Below are positions 18,541 through 20,387 of a stretch of DNA of 20,387 nucleotides, one piece after another. Within the stretch, counting starts at the first letter, position 1; each line of letters opens with the position of its first letter. The stretch is from Larix sibirica (Eukaryota; Streptophyta; Pinopsida; Pinales; Pinaceae), in assembly GCA_004151065.3 (NCBI GenBank), contig NWUY0300032248.1:1-20387 (forward strand), read 5' to 3'. Below the pieces are notes generated by a model. That model searched no databases. It was not told the origin of the DNA and worked only from the letters and a program-made list of their open reading frames with translations. A program made the position numbers and the translations under genes.

Positions 18541-19492
18541 GATCTCTCCTAGCCCTTATCATATGAGGGATTTGGAAGGCAAGGAATAAAGCTATTTTGA
18601 ATATTTAGCCACCCCCCCTTTCAGGATTGCCACTTCTTGTTTGGCCACACTCAACCTTTTCGCTCAGGCGAGATTGCCCAAAGCCAACCGAGTAATTTCA
18701 TAGGAGATCTACAATAGGGACCAAAGCTGGGCCTATTTTGGCGGGGCTGCACAAGGAGAACTTTCCATGGGAGGATTAGGTGGTATTATACATCTTAATG
18801 TGCACCATGGCATCAAATTCGATGTAGGTCTAGGATTGAGCACATACAACTATGTTGAAATGAGAGCCCTCAAGCTGCTCTTAAACCTAGCCATTTCCAA
18901 AGAGATCAGAGAAATTTAGATTTTTGGCAATTCTAGGCTGGTGATTGAATGGATGAAAAATAGAGATGATCCTAAGAACATCTTCCTAAGAGCTCTGTTT
19001 GAATAACTAATCCATCTAACAGGCATGTTTCAATTTATCAACTTTCAACACATTTTTCGGGAAAGGAATGGGGCAGGTGATTCATTGTCCAAGTTGGGTC
19101 TTCATATTGCTAAGGGCACTTGGCCCTAGTGGGAACACCTTAATGACAACATTCAAGAATTGAACCCGGGTCCAATCCATTTTTGACTGATTCAGGGGCC
19201 TCTTGTATTAGGCCTGATAGAAGTGTTTCACATCTACTCATGATTTGGATATTTGAAAATTTGTTAGTCCTAAAAACCCTTTGGTTGGAGTTTTGCTCTA
19301 ATTTTTTTTTGTATGATGCCTATTATAGGAAAGCTATCTAACCCAAATGTATTTTGGAGGAAAATAGACTGTCATCTAAGATAGCGGAAATTAGACCTCC
19401 CATTGGAAATATAGAACATACATGTAATGGCTACATAACCCCTGAACTATATGGTTTATTTTCATTAATAAATTTTGTATTTTTTTCGAGGA
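18541..19492 (+). mobile_element. 5'-truncated LINE 3' end with dead RNase H domain
   Basis: Starts near LALII-stop-GIWKARNKAI (18549-18600), typical of the zinc-finger/RVT tail of plant LINEs. An RNase H (RVT_3-type) domain follows in another frame from about 18728: WAYFGGAAQGELSMGGLGG, YNYVEMRALKLLL, IFGNSRLVIEW and FRERNGAGDSLSKLG, ending KGTWP-TAG at 19129. Two of the four catalytic acids are changed: FDGA is FGGA, and the Asp of IFGDS is Asn. The Glu (YVEM) and the last Asp (AGDSLS) remain. In-frame stops occur after REI, after LFE and after TWP. The AT-rich 3' tail ends near AATAAATTTTGTATTTTTTTC (about 19470-19490). It is a typical 5'-truncated, long-dead insertion. Confidence 0.85.
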
Positions 19493-20039
19493 AAAAAAGT
19501 CTTAAACTAGTGCAATGATAAAAATATAAACGTTTAACCACCACTAAGTAAAGTTCAAGGGATCGATGCTTGATTATCTATCCTCCAACATGTGAAGGAA
19601 AAATGGATCAGTGCTTAATTATCTATCCTCTGACATGTGAAGGAGTGCTCCTCATAAATTTAACCCCTACCATGTGAGATAAAAAGTGAGCATGTGCTTA
19701 ACTTTTTCACTAGTACAAGCATGAGAATTACATACATTTTTAACGAGTGTCAAGCATGCACTAAACAACAAACAAAACGCTCTATTATTATGACGATTTT
19801 TTTTTATAATTTCAGTCAAAATCGTGTCTGAAAATTGCAATTTATGCAATTTTGCAATTTCAACAATCACAATTATATTTCCTAGACTAAATGCTAGATT
19901 TTGAAAGTACCTTAATCATCAAAATCGCGATTTGAGAAATCAAAATTACACTTTCAGCTATTATTCCTTTACCAGATTCCGGAGGATTGGGAACATTTTG
20001 GTCATCGGGTATATTGCTCCTAATCACAATGTTATCTTT
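19493..20039. other. AT-rich spacer with short repeats
   Basis: No gene was seen. Contains the 45-bp tandem duplication listed separately, repeated GCAATTT words at about 19837-19860, and an AATCGCGATT palindrome (about 19923-19932). Confidence 0.4.
19561..19648 (+). repeat. 45-bp tandem duplication
   Basis: A unit containing GCTTGATTATCTATCCTCC and ACATGTGAAGGA (19561-19605) is followed directly by a second copy (19606-19648) with a few substitutions. A weaker CCATGTGAGAT echo further right (about 19669) hints at a third, decayed unit. Confidence 0.8.
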
Positions 20040-20315
20040 TAGGTCAGTGCTAAGTTAAACTTTGAATAAGCACTGTCATACAATTTAAGCATGTGATTGA
20101 GATGATTTGAAGTGAGTGCCATGTTATATGAAGACAAGATATGCGCCATTTAAACTTTACACTGGGCTATATAAAACAAGGTAAGCATTACACTATGTTT
20201 ATTCCAACGCTATATTAAAGACAAAGGTAAGTGCTATACTATGTTTTAAGTATGTGCCAAACTAAAACTAAGTCAATGCTATGTTAATTTTTAAGTATGC
20301 TCCTGGTTAGAACAT
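20040..20315 (+). repeat. Degenerate ~23/46-bp minisatellite
   Basis: Irregular copies of a ~23-bp word close to AAGTRTGCYATRTTA fill this stretch. The last three double units start at 20178, 20224 and 20270, exactly 46 bp apart (AAGGTAAGCATTACACTATG, AAGGTAAGTGCTATACTATG, AAGTCAATGCTATGTTAATT). Copies to the left are more diverged. The end of the array may lie near the right window edge. No coding capacity was seen. Confidence 0.55.
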
Positions 20316-20387
20316 TTGTGTGGGTGATATCATGAGTTTTAAGCGAGTGTTTTCTTTGTCCATTGGATGTAGCTTGGGTGGTTGGGA

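Overview
The window looks like nuclear DNA of a seed plant, most likely a gymnosperm (conifer-like). Three things suggest this: a recognisable plant gene with long introns, abundant old and heavily mutated retroelements, and copies of a gene of the ginkbilobin-2 (Gnk2/DUF26) secreted-protein family. No bacterial features, CRISPR array, rRNA or intact tRNA is visible. The lineage call is an inference from style and content; no species-specific marker was found.

Left part (about 1-6080, minus strand). The one convincing working gene is the 5' portion of a POWERDRESS-like (PWR, NCoR/SMRT-type SANT co-repressor) gene. Three exons (6078-5850, 4912-3905, 3562-2204) splice in phase through consensus GT/AG sites into an 865-residue N-terminal part. 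Intron 3 begins at 2203 and runs off the left edge, so the SANT-domain exons must lie outside the window. Intron 3 contains an unrecognised decayed coding stretch on the plus strand (about 240-1180). All of its internal stops within 380-780 are TAG.

Middle-left (about 6080-8500) is intergenic. It holds the PWR-like upstream region, a tRNA-derived SINE-like Pol III fragment (about 6330-6480), a cluster of ACGTG (G-box/ABRE) elements at 6842-6977, a 17-bp direct repeat, and a possible 5' leader exon of a rightward transcript (about 7420-7518). I could not identify a protein for that transcript.

Middle (about 8500-11130) is a minus-strand Ty3/gypsy remnant: gag with a mutated zinc knuckle, and a protease region that has lost its catalytic motif. 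The leader or LTR-like DNA at its 5' side is full of short tandem duplications.

Right half (about 11579-18190) is dominated by two direct copies of a ~1.87-kb unit, starting 4.7 kb apart. Each copy carries a broken Gnk2/DUF26 gene and a tRNA-like Pol III motif. A single N lies immediately before the second copy. Between them are a LINE reverse-transcriptase fragment (minus, about 14280-14670), a MITE-sized inverted repeat and AT-rich DNA. After the second copy comes a 5'-truncated LINE 3' end with a dead RNase H domain (plus, about 18540-19490), then a 45-bp tandem duplication and a degenerate ~23/46-bp minisatellite.

No operon-like or multi-gene functional system is apparent. The picture is one regulatory gene flanked by decaying repeats. 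The most interesting points are the duplicated Gnk2 pseudogene pair, with different lesions in each copy and an N at the boundary, and the structure of the PWR-like gene.
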